From an uncultured Bacteroidaceae bacterium (GTDB taxonomy: Bacteria; Bacteroidota; Bacteroidia; Bacteroidales; Bacteroidaceae): a stretch of 40,508 nucleotides of DNA. Position numbers and translations under genes: made by a program. The DNA lies in contig CAJOJD010000010.1 of the NCBI GenBank assembly GCA_905234745.1, positions 1-40,508 on the forward strand, given 5' to 3'. The notes under the pieces were generated by a model that was not told the DNA's origin, made no database searches, and saw nothing but the letters and a program-made list of their open reading frames with translations. This document shows positions 22,137 to 30,026 of this stretch, piece by piece (within the stretch, counting starts at the first letter, position 1; each line of letters opens with the position of its first letter).

Positions 22137-24788
22137 TTACTTCACTGTGAAGTCAAGAGACTTGAGGTCCTTGTCAAGTGATGAGGGACCGTACAGGATC
22201 TTGTAACGGCCGGGCATTGCTGCCAGCTCATCAATCTTCTCATCATAGTACTCGAATGCCTTGGGCTCAAGAGTAATCTTAACCTGAGCGGTCTGGCCTG
22301 AAGGGATATTCACGCGTTTGAATCCCTTGAGTGACTTGATGGGAGCAGCAGGATTGTCAAGTGACTTGATATAGATCTGAACAACCTCGTCACCATCCAT
22401 CTTACCGGTATTGGTAACGGGAACTGTAATGTCAACAGTACCGCCGGCCTTGATGCTCTGCTTTGACAGGGTTGCCTGACCGTATGAGAATGTGGTGTAA
22501 CTCAAACCGTAACCGAATGCGTACAGAGGCTCACCCTTGAAGTAACGGTATGTCAAACCGTCTTCCATGTTGTAATCCTCAACATTCTCGGGCAGCTGGT
22601 CTGTGCTCTTGTAGAATGTAACGGGCAGACGGCCTGCGGGGTTGTAGTCGCCGAACAGGACATCGGCCACAGCCAGACCACCGGCCTGACCGCCGTACCA
22701 TGCCTGCAAGAGTGCCTGATACTGGTTCTCGACATCACCGAATCCTATAGCCGATCCTGAGCAGTTGACCAGGATGACGGGCTTGCCGGTGTTGTACATA
22801 GCCTCCAAAAGTTTGAGCTGAACCTTGGGCAGTTCAATCTTGGTGCGGTCACCACCTGAGAATCCCTCGTAGTTTACACGCATCTCCTCACCCTCAAGAC
22901 GGGCCGATATACCTGATACCATGATGATTACATCGGCATCCTTTACCTTCTTTGCAACTGACTCGAATTCGGCGAGTTTGCGCTGGCTGAGTTCGAATGT
23001 CAGATATGCTGAACCAGACTCACCCTTGGTGTACTGGAGTTCGATGTTATAGGTGCGTCCCTTGACAACCTTGAATGAAGGAGCCTGAGGCTGCTGACCA
23101 CGACCGAAACCGCCACGACCCTGTGTGGGCTGCTTCTGCTCGGCGATAACCTTACCGTTGACAATAAGTTTCCAAGTGTCATTACCGCGTACGTTGTAAC
23201 TCAGGTCACCTGTGAAGTCAGCTACATAAGTACCGGTCATACGGGCCGAGAAGTTGTTCATCTCAACATTATCGGCAAAACGGTAGTCACCCATGGTGCG
23301 CATGTTGATCTCATTGTAGAAACCGGCATTGACTGCCTTGCCGCTCATGGTGGTGTTGTTCCAGAACTCGGCATAGAGACCACGGCCGTTGTTCATGTCA
23401 CCCAGATGGTTTACGGTCAGATAGTCATCGGCCAACTCGCAAGCGCGATCGTAAATGATGTTGGCATTGGGAGCCTTGGCCTTGATTGCCTGAAGGATTG
23501 AAATCTGGTTCTCTACAGTAGGAGTACCGTTGTAGTTACCGTACTGCATGCTTACGTTATCGGCGTTGGGACCAACTATTGCGATTGTCAGACCATCTTT
23601 CTTGAGAGGCAGGATGTTGCCCTTGTTCTTGAGCAGAACCATAGCCTCGTCAGCAGCCTTGTGAGCCAGAGCGGCATGTGCGGGGCTGCTTATGTCATCG
23701 GCACCGAGATCCTTCCAGGGATCCATCTCGACGGGATCATGCATACCCAGTTCAAAGCGTGAGCGCAGGATGCGGCGCAGTGAAACGTCAAGATCGGCCT
23801 CATTGATCTTACCCTCCTGCATAGCCTGTACCAGAGCGTTGTAACTTGTACCGCACTCAATGTCCGTACCGGACAGGACTGCATCGACACTGGCGTCGAC
23901 GGCATTGGCGTGGGTCTCATGCTGGCCGCGGTTGTAGAAGTTGTTGATGGCACCGCAGTCCGATACCACCAGAGCCTTGTAACCCCACTTGTTGCGCAGA
24001 ATATCGGTCAACAGACGGTCGCTGCCGCAGCAGGGCTCACCCTCATAAGCGTTGTAGGCGCACATAACCTCCTGGACGTTGGCCTCGGTTACCAGAGTCT
24101 TGAATGCAGGCAGATAGGTCTCCCACAAGTCACGCATGGATACCGCTACGTTGAAACGGTGACGGTTGGCCTCCAGACCGCTGTGAACGGCATAGTGCTT
24201 GGCGCAGGCGTGTGTCTTGTAGTACTTGGGGTTGTCACCCTGCATACCTTTTACAAGAGCGGTTCCCATCTTTCCGGTCAGGTACGGATCCTCACCGCTG
24301 GTCTCCTGGCCGCGTCCCCAACGCGGATCACGGAAGATATTGATGTTGGGGCACCAGAATGTAAGTCCCTGATGCCATGCACCGCCTGTAGCGCGGGTCT
24401 TGCCGAACTGGTTGTGGTCAGATGTGTTCCAATGTGCGCGGGCCTCATCGGACACTACGGTATAGACATCAAACTGCTGGGCATCGTCAAATGTGGCGGC
24501 AAGAGCAATAGCCTGCGGGAATACGGTCGCACCGTTCATGCAGATACCGTGACAGGCCTCTGACCACCAGTTGTAAGCGGGAATTCCCAGACTGTCAATA
24601 GAAATCGAGCCGTTCATCATAAGACCGACTTTCTCCTCGGGGCTCAACAGCGAGAGCAGGTTCTCAACCCTCTTCTCAATTTTCAGGTTAGGGTTCTGGA
24701 AGGGGTACTCGTACTTGGAGCTACCGCCTCCGCATGCCGTAAGAGACAGCACTACTGCCCCTACAGCCAATAATTTAGCAATTCTCAT
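22137..24788 (-). CDS. GH3 beta-xylosidase/beta-glucosidase with PA14 domain
   Basis: A lipoprotein (VVLSLTACGG lipobox, Cys19) of 883 residues. GH3 N-terminal barrel (about 35-330) with the motif WWSEACHG, KHYAVHSGLEANRHRFN and nucleophile Asp277 in VVSDCGAINN. The GTDIECG motif and overall pattern resemble the xylosidase branch of GH3. A C-terminal sandwich follows (LLKNKGNILPLKKDGLTIAIVGPNAD onward). A PA14-like domain is inserted at about 455-605 (GLYAEFWNN to AYLTFELSQR) and contains a Gly/Gln-rich loop (GRGGFGRGQQPQAP). The FN3-like end carries YGLSYTTFSYG. Probably removes terminal xylose or glucose from oligosaccharides at the cell surface. A palindrome of one family lies at each end. 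Confidence 0.9.
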   Translation of the reverse strand: MRIAKLLAVGAVVLSLTACGGGSSKYEYPFQNPNLKIEKRVENLLSLLSPEEKVGLMMNGSISIDSLGIPAYNWWSEACHGICMNGATVFPQAIALAATFDDAQQFDVYTVVSDEARAHWNTSDHNQFGKTRATGGAWHQGLTFWCPNINIFRDPRWGRGQETSGEDPYLTGKMGTALVKGMQGDNPKYYKTHACAKHYAVHSGLEANRHRFNVAVSMRDLWETYLPAFKTLVTEANVQEVMCAYNAYEGEPCCGSDRLLTDILRNKWGYKALVVSDCGAINNFYNRGQHETHANAVDASVDAVLSGTDIECGTSYNALVQAMQEGKINEADLDVSLRRILRSRFELGMHDPVEMDPWKDLGADDISSPAHAALAHKAADEAMVLLKNKGNILPLKKDGLTIAIVGPNADNVSMQYGNYNGTPTVENQISILQAIKAKAPNANIIYDRACELADDYLTVNHLGDMNNGRGLYAEFWNNTTMSGKAVNAGFYNEINMRTMGDYRFADNVEMNNFSARMTGTYVADFTGDLSYNVRGNDTWKLIVNGKVIAEQKQPTQGRGGFGRGQQPQAPSFKVVKGRTYNIELQYTKGESGSAYLTFELSQRKLAEFESVAKKVKDADVIIMVSGISARLEGEEMRVNYEGFSGGDRTKIELPKVQLKLLEAMYNTGKPVILVNCSGSAIGFGDVENQYQALLQAWYGGQAGGLAVADVLFGDYNPAGRLPVTFYKSTDQLPENVEDYNMEDGLTYRYFKGEPLYAFGYGLSYTTFSYGQATLSKQSIKAGGTVDITVPVTNTGKMDGDEVVQIYIKSLDNPAAPIKSLKGFKRVNIPSGQTAQVKITLEPKAFEYYDEKIDELAAMPGRYKILYGPSSLDKDLKSLDFTVK

Positions 24789-24826
24789 AATTGGTTATGT
24801 TGGTTAATTTGGTTAGTGCAAAAAAA

Positions 24827-24855
24827 GTACCATTGGGGTCAGACCCCAATGGTAT
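24827..24855. repeat. Palindromic repeat/terminator downstream of the histidine phosphatase gene
   Basis: Fourteen pairs (one G-U) around a central A at 24841, with the GGGGTCAGACCCC core. Six A residues upstream give a U-tract on the minus strand. It lies 8 bases past the phosphatase stop and upstream of the GH3 gene, so it probably ends the phosphatase transcript. Its inner 25 bases match the palindrome at 22082-22124. Confidence 0.75.
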
Positions 24856-24862
24856 CATTTTG

Positions 24863-26257
24863 TCAGTTAGTGGCGGTGTTGATTTCCTGGCGGAAACTGC
24901 GGCGCGATGATGATGACTCCTCAACCGGAGTATCGTCATGGGCCTTGAAGTCTTCCCAGTAGGCAATCTTGTCCAGGTAGAACTTCCTCACGTCCTCCCA
25001 GCGGTAGTACGGCTTAAGTTCCTTGCCCTTGGCATCCTTATAGAAAGGTACCTCATCGGGCAGAGTTGCCTCGACCTCATTCATCAGGAACTTTACGATT
25101 ACGTTGCCCTTCTTGTCACGGAAGAAAATCCACTGTACGTTACCGCCCATACATGCCAGGTCGTATGCTACCCAATGGTCGGCCACGCTCTCCAGGTCAT
25201 CGGTGCTGTAACCCGAACCGTTCAGGCACAGAAGCGAGAAGTATGACATCAGGGTAACCTCATGACCGTAACGGAGCATTACGCTGACACTGTTGCCGGC
25301 CAGGGCCTCATCGGCAAAATCAATGAAATTCTGCAGGGTTACGCAGTGGCCGTAAGGCACGACATTGTCCGTAAGAGGTGTGAAACCACCCTGTGAATAC
25401 CAACGCATGTTGTTCATGAGGAACAGGTCATACCACTCGTCGTAAGTAAAAACGTCATTCAGGTCAACGCCCGGGTCCGATCCCTGAACGTATGAAGCGA
25501 CGTCATAGAGTGATGTAAAGAGGCTGCTGCTCTGGTCGCGGCCCTGTCCCTGGTAGTCAGTTATGAAGCTGGTATCCTTGAAGAGAGCCTTCATCAGGCG
25601 CTCAGGATGGGTATGATTCTTGTTGAACTCCGATACAGCCGCACTGGCCTTACGCTTATGGGCCGATACACCCTTGTCCTCGGTATACATCCAGGGCTCG
25701 TCGTGGTTGCTGGAGTCATAGTCGAACTTGATCTTGGGACGCATGCGCAGAATCTGCATCAGGGCAGAATACTCACTTACCAGCACACGATGTGATGTTG
25801 TGGAACGCGCCATTATAATCTTGTCATTGGTGAACAGCTCAGGATAGTTCTCAACCATACGGCGGGCAATGTCACGATGCTGCTGCATACCCTTCTGCGT
25901 CAGGTCACCTGCACGCTGATCGGCCTCTGCGCGGATTATCTCCAGACGGCGCAGCACATCCTTACCGAAATCGGTCAGCATGTCGGCATCGGCCGCCTCC
26001 TTAAGATAATTGTAAGGACGGTCGTAATTGGATGCGTTATCCAGGAAACGTGAACCATGACGTCCGAAATGTGTCAGATATACCGGTTTGAAACCCTTTG
26101 GAGCTGGTGTCAGAGGCTCTGTCGGTGCCTCATAAGCATACACTGAACCTGCAAACTTCTTTAAGTTTTCAGCGTTCATCTGGTCCTTTTTAATCACTTT
26201 GGCATCAAGTCCGATGACAACGAACGATGCCAACACAATAGCAAATAGTTTTCTCAT
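24863..26257 (-). CDS. Histidine acid phosphatase, Minpp-like
   Basis: A secreted phosphatase of 464 residues with signal peptide MRKLFAIVLASFVVIGLDA. The clade 2 histidine phosphatase motif THFGRHGSR contains nucleophile His67. The distal motif is RYGHEVTL (His332-Glu333), where multiple inositol polyphosphate phosphatases have HAE and phytases HD. This and the general length suggest phytate or other inositol phosphates as substrate; a sugar phosphate role is also possible. The C-terminal tail is rich in Ser and Arg (VEESSSSRRSFRQE). It stands alone, divergent from the mgtC-like gene, and ends in a palindromic terminator. Confidence 0.87.
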   Translation of the reverse strand: MRKLFAIVLASFVVIGLDAKVIKKDQMNAENLKKFAGSVYAYEAPTEPLTPAPKGFKPVYLTHFGRHGSRFLDNASNYDRPYNYLKEAADADMLTDFGKDVLRRLEIIRAEADQRAGDLTQKGMQQHRDIARRMVENYPELFTNDKIIMARSTTSHRVLVSEYSALMQILRMRPKIKFDYDSSNHDEPWMYTEDKGVSAHKRKASAAVSEFNKNHTHPERLMKALFKDTSFITDYQGQGRDQSSSLFTSLYDVASYVQGSDPGVDLNDVFTYDEWYDLFLMNNMRWYSQGGFTPLTDNVVPYGHCVTLQNFIDFADEALAGNSVSVMLRYGHEVTLMSYFSLLCLNGSGYSTDDLESVADHWVAYDLACMGGNVQWIFFRDKKGNVIVKFLMNEVEATLPDEVPFYKDAKGKELKPYYRWEDVRKFYLDKIAYWEDFKAHDDTPVEESSSSRRSFRQEINTATN

Positions 26258-26272
26258 AAGTGGTAGTATTTG

Positions 26273-26302
26273 TTTGTAAAGGTAATTAATTGTTTATTTT
26301 TG
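26273..26302 (+). promoter_or_regulatory. Predicted promoter of the MgtC-family gene
   Basis: TTTG (26273-26276), 18 bases, TATTTTTG (26295-26302): a near-perfect Bacteroidota promoter 22 bases before the ATG. Confidence 0.7.
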
Positions 26303-26324
26303 CAGAATAATAAAGCCAATTTTT

Positions 26325-26819
26325 ATGCTTACCGAGAGTATTGCCATAACAAGGATATTGATAAGCGCCCTTTTGGGATGCGCCATCGGCGTAGAGCGCT
26401 ACATCCATAAACACCCTGCCGGAGTAAGGACATTCATGCTGATCTGCATAGCATCAACTCTGGCTACGCTGGCCTCAATATGGATCTGCCAGACCAACCT
26501 GAATCTGATAAACGGCGATCCCGGACGTATTGCCGCACAGGTGGTTACAGGCATCGGTTTCATAGGCGCAGGTCTGATAATCAAGAACAAGTATGATGTA
26601 TCCGGACTCACGACAGCCGCCAGCATATTCTGCACCTGTATAATAGGTATTGCAGTCGGCGTAGGTCTGATCTGGGTATCGGTTCTGGTTACCTTCATTG
26701 CCATACTGGTTCTTGCATCGTCATTCCTTTTCCACGATAACAACTCCCGTCAGCTGGCGATGGAGAAAGAGGCTCAGGAGGAGAAGGAAAAAGCCCAGAA
26801 GGCCGATAAGGCTGAATAG
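26325..26819 (+). CDS. MgtC/SapB-family membrane protein
   Basis: An inner-membrane protein of 164 residues with four or five membrane segments. Family features: LLGCAIGVERYIHKHPAGVRTFMLICIASTL, the DPGRIAAQVVTGIGFIGAGLI motif at about 66-86, GLTTAASIFCTCIIGIAVG, and a final hydrophobic segment. A charged Lys/Glu-rich cytoplasmic tail follows (KEAQEEKEKAQKADKAE). MgtC relatives affect Mg2+ homeostasis and membrane potential in other bacteria; here no Mg2+ transporter is adjacent. It has its own strong promoter, and the esterase-GH51 gene follows 33 bases downstream. Confidence 0.92.
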   Translation: MLTESIAITRILISALLGCAIGVERYIHKHPAGVRTFMLICIASTLATLASIWICQTNLNLINGDPGRIAAQVVTGIGFIGAGLIIKNKYDVSGLTTAASIFCTCIIGIAVGVGLIWVSVLVTFIAILVLASSFLFHDNNSRQLAMEKEAQEEKEKAQKADKAE

Positions 26820-26852
26820 CAAGCATTTAACTCTAAACTTACACATATACAA

Positions 26853-27254
26853 ATGAAGTACAAATTACTTACCGTCCTGGCAACGGCTTTGTTGGCGTTG
26901 CCTCTCCAGGCACAGCAGCCTGACCCCAATTTCTTTATCTATCTCTGCTTCGGTCAGTCCAACATGGAGGCCGGCGCCACTCCTGCCGATCAGGACAAGG
27001 ATTGGAACGATCCCCGTTTCCAGTTTGTATCGGCCGTGGATATGCCCCGTTACAACCGCGTAAAGGGCGAATGGTACACCGCAACACCCCCTATCTGCCG
27101 TCAGAGCAACAACATGGGTCCCGTGGATTTCTTTGGCCGCAAGATGATTGAGGAACTTCCCGAGCAGTATCGCGTTGGCGTCATCAACGTATCAGTAGCC
27201 GGCGCCAAACTGGAACTTTGGGACAAGGATGCCATGGCGCAGAAGATACGATAG
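26853..27254 (+). CDS. N-terminal part of SASA-type esterase (frameshifted)
   Basis: The first 133 residues of an SGNH/SASA carbohydrate esterase. Signal peptide MKYKLLTVLATALLALPLQAQ, then IYLCFGQSNMEAGATP with the nucleophile Ser in GQSN. It continues normally to INVSVAGAKLELWDKDAMAQK and then hits TAG at 27252. The domain resumes in another frame (DTIAKYPDMEIVAKEYD), so one base has been lost near 27240. The missing parts (HQGESN, DQFHFS) follow in the next entry. Either the gene is broken, so that only this truncated secreted fragment is made, or the assembly has a one-base error. It was originally one protein with the GH51 enzyme. Confidence 0.85.
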   Translation: MKYKLLTVLATALLALPLQAQQPDPNFFIYLCFGQSNMEAGATPADQDKDWNDPRFQFVSAVDMPRYNRVKGEWYTATPPICRQSNNMGPVDFFGRKMIEELPEQYRVGVINVSVAGAKLELWDKDAMAQKIR

Positions 27255-29896
27255 CTAAGTATCCCGACATGGAAATAGTGGCCAAGGAGTATGACATGAA
27301 CTGCTACCAGCGCATAGTGGACATGGCCCGCATAGCCCAGAAATCAGGCGTAATTAAGGGTATGCTGGTACATCAGGGTGAATCAAACCCCGACGATGAC
27401 CAGTGGTGCGCACGCCTCAAGAAGATACATGACGACCTCTGCGCAGACCTGGGTCTGAACCCCGACGAGATACCTCTGCTGGCCGGTGAGCTCAAGCAGG
27501 CCGAGCAAGGTGGCGTTTGCGCCGCATTCAACGAGGTGGTACTTGCCAACCTTCCCAAAGTAATGAAGAACGGTTACGTAATCTCATCACTGGGTTGCGA
27601 GAGCACAGGTGACCAGTTCCACTTCAGCACCGAGGGTATGCGCCTTATGGGTTACCGTATGGCCGAGAAGATGCTGCAGCTGCAGGGATTCAAGCCCGTT
27701 CAGGAGCGTTCAGTTACCCTGAACCTCAAGAAGAAGGGTCTGGGAATTGAAATCAGCCCCACTCTGGCCGGTATATTCTTTGAGGATATCAACCAGTCAC
27801 TTGACGGCGGTATCTGCGCACAGCTTATCCAGAACCACTCATTCCAGGCATACAACGTGCCCGATGCACCCGTACGTGACAAAGAAAAGGAGTTCTCTTA
27901 TTCCGATACCGTATTCTTTGGCTGGACAGTCATCAAGAAGGACGGCGCACTTGGCCAGGCTCATGCCGTAGCCGACAAACCGCTTGTAAAGGATCTGAAG
28001 CGTTACTATGACTTTGATCCCAATGACAAGTATGACGATGAGCTGCGTTACGCCCAGTACAGCGTCAAGTTTGACATCGAGGATGCCGGTCAGGGATTCG
28101 GCATTGCAGCCAACGGTTACGGCACAGCACCCAACGACCGTCGCGGCTACTACTCAAACAACACCCAGAAGGCCTCTATCCCCGCTCAGCAGGGCGTAAG
28201 TTATGACCTTACTCTCTATCTGGCAGGTCAGTCCTATCCCGGCACTATTACAGTACAACTGGAGGATGCCAACGGACAGGCCAACTCAAACGCCATCACA
28301 ATTTCCGGTCTCAAGAACGATTGGCAGAAGTACACCGGCCAGCTCAAAGCCGAGCGCTCGGTTGACAGCCGTCTTTCAATCATAGCCGATAAGCCCGGTA
28401 CATTCTGGCTTGACTACGTAACTCTGCTTCCCGAGGCCTCACAGCTGTGGGAAGATGGCAAATTCGGCCCCTTCCGCAAGGATCTGATGCAGGCTCTGGC
28501 CGATTTACATCCTACATTCATGCGATTCCCCGGCGGATGCGCAAGTGAGGGTACCAACTACTTTGGCCAGCCCTTCTGGAAGAATTCAGTAGGCCCCGAG
28601 GAAGAGCGTATCGGATTCCGTAACCATTGGGGTTACTGGACATCACAGTACGTAGGATTCTACGAGTATCTGCTTATGGCAGAGTCACTTGGAGCAACTC
28701 CCCTGCCCGTACTCAACAACGGCGTAACCTGCCAGTTTGCAGGCCATCAGTACATTGCTCCCCTTGAGACCGAGGCAGACCGCAAGCGTTTCCACGACAT
28801 ATTCGTGAACGATGCCCTTGACTTCATAGAGTTCTGCAACGGCGGTACAGATACCCAGTGGGGCAAGCTGCGTGCCGATATGGGTCACCCCGAGCCCTTC
28901 AACCTCAAGTACCTGGGCATAGGCAACGAGAACAAGGGACCCGAATTCTGGGAGCGTTTCGACATTATATATAATGAGGTGCAGGCCAAGTATCCTGACA
29001 TTATAATCGTATCCACAGCCGGTTCTGCCGCCGATGGTCCCGAGTTCAATGCCAACATGCACGAGATTGACACCAAGTATCAGAACACCGTTGTCGATGA
29101 GCACTACTACCGCAACAACCAGTGGTTCTACACCAACGGTGACCGCTACCATGCCGATAAGGTTCGCGGAGCCGACGGCCTGACCTATGACCGCAAGCGC
29201 CCCACCCGCGTATTTGTAGGCGAGTTTGCTAACAACAACAGCAACAACGATTATGCATCAGCTATGGCTGAGGCCGCTTACTGGACCAGCCTGGAGCGCA
29301 ACAGCGACATGGTTGTGATGGCTGCCTATGCTCCCCTGCTCTGCAAGAAGGGCTACAACAAGTGGAACTCCAACCTGATCTGGTTCGATAACCGCGGAAT
29401 GTGGCGCACCACCAACTACTACTATCAGGCTCTGTTCTCAGAGGCCGGAAACCGCGCCTTCCAGATGACAGACGTAATGAACGGCACCGAGGCCGATGAA
29501 ACCGTCTTCACCTCACCCACCGTTGATACCAACACAGGTGAGATATACATCAAATTCGTGAACTCAGAGGCAGTTGACAAGGAGCTGACCATCAACATGG
29601 GTAAAGGCCAGAAAAAGAAGGCCTACAAAGCCACAGTAGACTTCATCTCCTCACACAACACAGCCATAAAGAACCAGGGAGACCAGAACACCTACGCCGG
29701 AGCCCAGCCTCAAGCCCAAGCCCCGACCGGAGGCCGTCCCGGCCAGTTCGGAGGATTCGGAGGAAACCGCAACCGAGTGTCCTACACTGAGGCCGTAGTA
29801 CCCCACACCAAAGACTACGGCACCATCAAGAAGCAGTTCACCCTAACCCTCCCCGAAAACTCCATCGGAATCATCAAACTCACTCCCACAAAATAA
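27218..29896 (+). CDS. Rest of SASA esterase fused to GH51 arabinofuranosidase
   Basis: The continuing frame of the esterase-GH51 fusion; the given start is only where the frame opens. It holds the end of the SASA domain (LVHQGESNPDD, then the DxxH motif in DQFHFSTEGMRL, to about residue 160), a carbohydrate-binding-like region, and a GH51 alpha-L-arabinofuranosidase barrel. That barrel shows TFMRFPGGCASEG, LGIGNENKG with the acid/base Glu, and VVDEHYYRN with the nucleophile Glu. The C-terminal sandwich contains a Gly/Gln/Pro-rich insert (PQAQAPTGGRPGQFGGFGG). The repaired product would deacetylate and remove arabinose from arabinoxylan or arabinan. Without repair this part lacks a signal peptide and would not be exported. 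Confidence 0.88.
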   Translation: MGQGCHGAEDTIAKYPDMEIVAKEYDMNCYQRIVDMARIAQKSGVIKGMLVHQGESNPDDDQWCARLKKIHDDLCADLGLNPDEIPLLAGELKQAEQGGVCAAFNEVVLANLPKVMKNGYVISSLGCESTGDQFHFSTEGMRLMGYRMAEKMLQLQGFKPVQERSVTLNLKKKGLGIEISPTLAGIFFEDINQSLDGGICAQLIQNHSFQAYNVPDAPVRDKEKEFSYSDTVFFGWTVIKKDGALGQAHAVADKPLVKDLKRYYDFDPNDKYDDELRYAQYSVKFDIEDAGQGFGIAANGYGTAPNDRRGYYSNNTQKASIPAQQGVSYDLTLYLAGQSYPGTITVQLEDANGQANSNAITISGLKNDWQKYTGQLKAERSVDSRLSIIADKPGTFWLDYVTLLPEASQLWEDGKFGPFRKDLMQALADLHPTFMRFPGGCASEGTNYFGQPFWKNSVGPEEERIGFRNHWGYWTSQYVGFYEYLLMAESLGATPLPVLNNGVTCQFAGHQYIAPLETEADRKRFHDIFVNDALDFIEFCNGGTDTQWGKLRADMGHPEPFNLKYLGIGNENKGPEFWERFDIIYNEVQAKYPDIIIVSTAGSAADGPEFNANMHEIDTKYQNTVVDEHYYRNNQWFYTNGDRYHADKVRGADGLTYDRKRPTRVFVGEFANNNSNNDYASAMAEAAYWTSLERNSDMVVMAAYAPLLCKKGYNKWNSNLIWFDNRGMWRTTNYYYQALFSEAGNRAFQMTDVMNGTEADETVFTSPTVDTNTGEIYIKFVNSEAVDKELTINMGKGQKKKAYKATVDFISSHNTAIKNQGDQNTYAGAQPQAQAPTGGRPGQFGGFGGNRNRVSYTEAVVPHTKDYGTIKKQFTLTLPENSIGIIKLTPTK

Positions 29897-29914
29897 TCTG
29901 AAAAGTGAGCATAG

Positions 29915-29947
29915 AAAACCTTGCGATTTTCGCAAGGTTTTCTTTTT
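29915..29947 (+). terminator. Intrinsic terminator after the GH51 gene
   Basis: A perfect 12-bp stem (AAAACCTTGCGA/TCGCAAGGTTTT) with a 3-base loop followed by CTTTTT, 19 bases after the GH51 stop. The convergent receptor gene ends about 80 bases away. Confidence 0.88.
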
Positions 29948-30026
29948 CCCAGGTGAGCGAAACCATACCCCACAAAAAAAATCAGGGAACCAAAGGGCCC
30001 CCTGATTTTTTATAGTGCGGAGTGGA

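Noticed and set aside
27225-27260. Programmed -1 frameshifting in the esterase-GH51 gene
   Set aside because: No X-XXY-YYZ slippery sequence or following stem was found; a plain one-base deletion explains it.
29843-30026. C-terminal extension of the receptor past 30027
   Set aside because: It is the out-of-frame result of the one-base loss at 30097, is antisense to the end of the GH51 gene and lacks barrel features.
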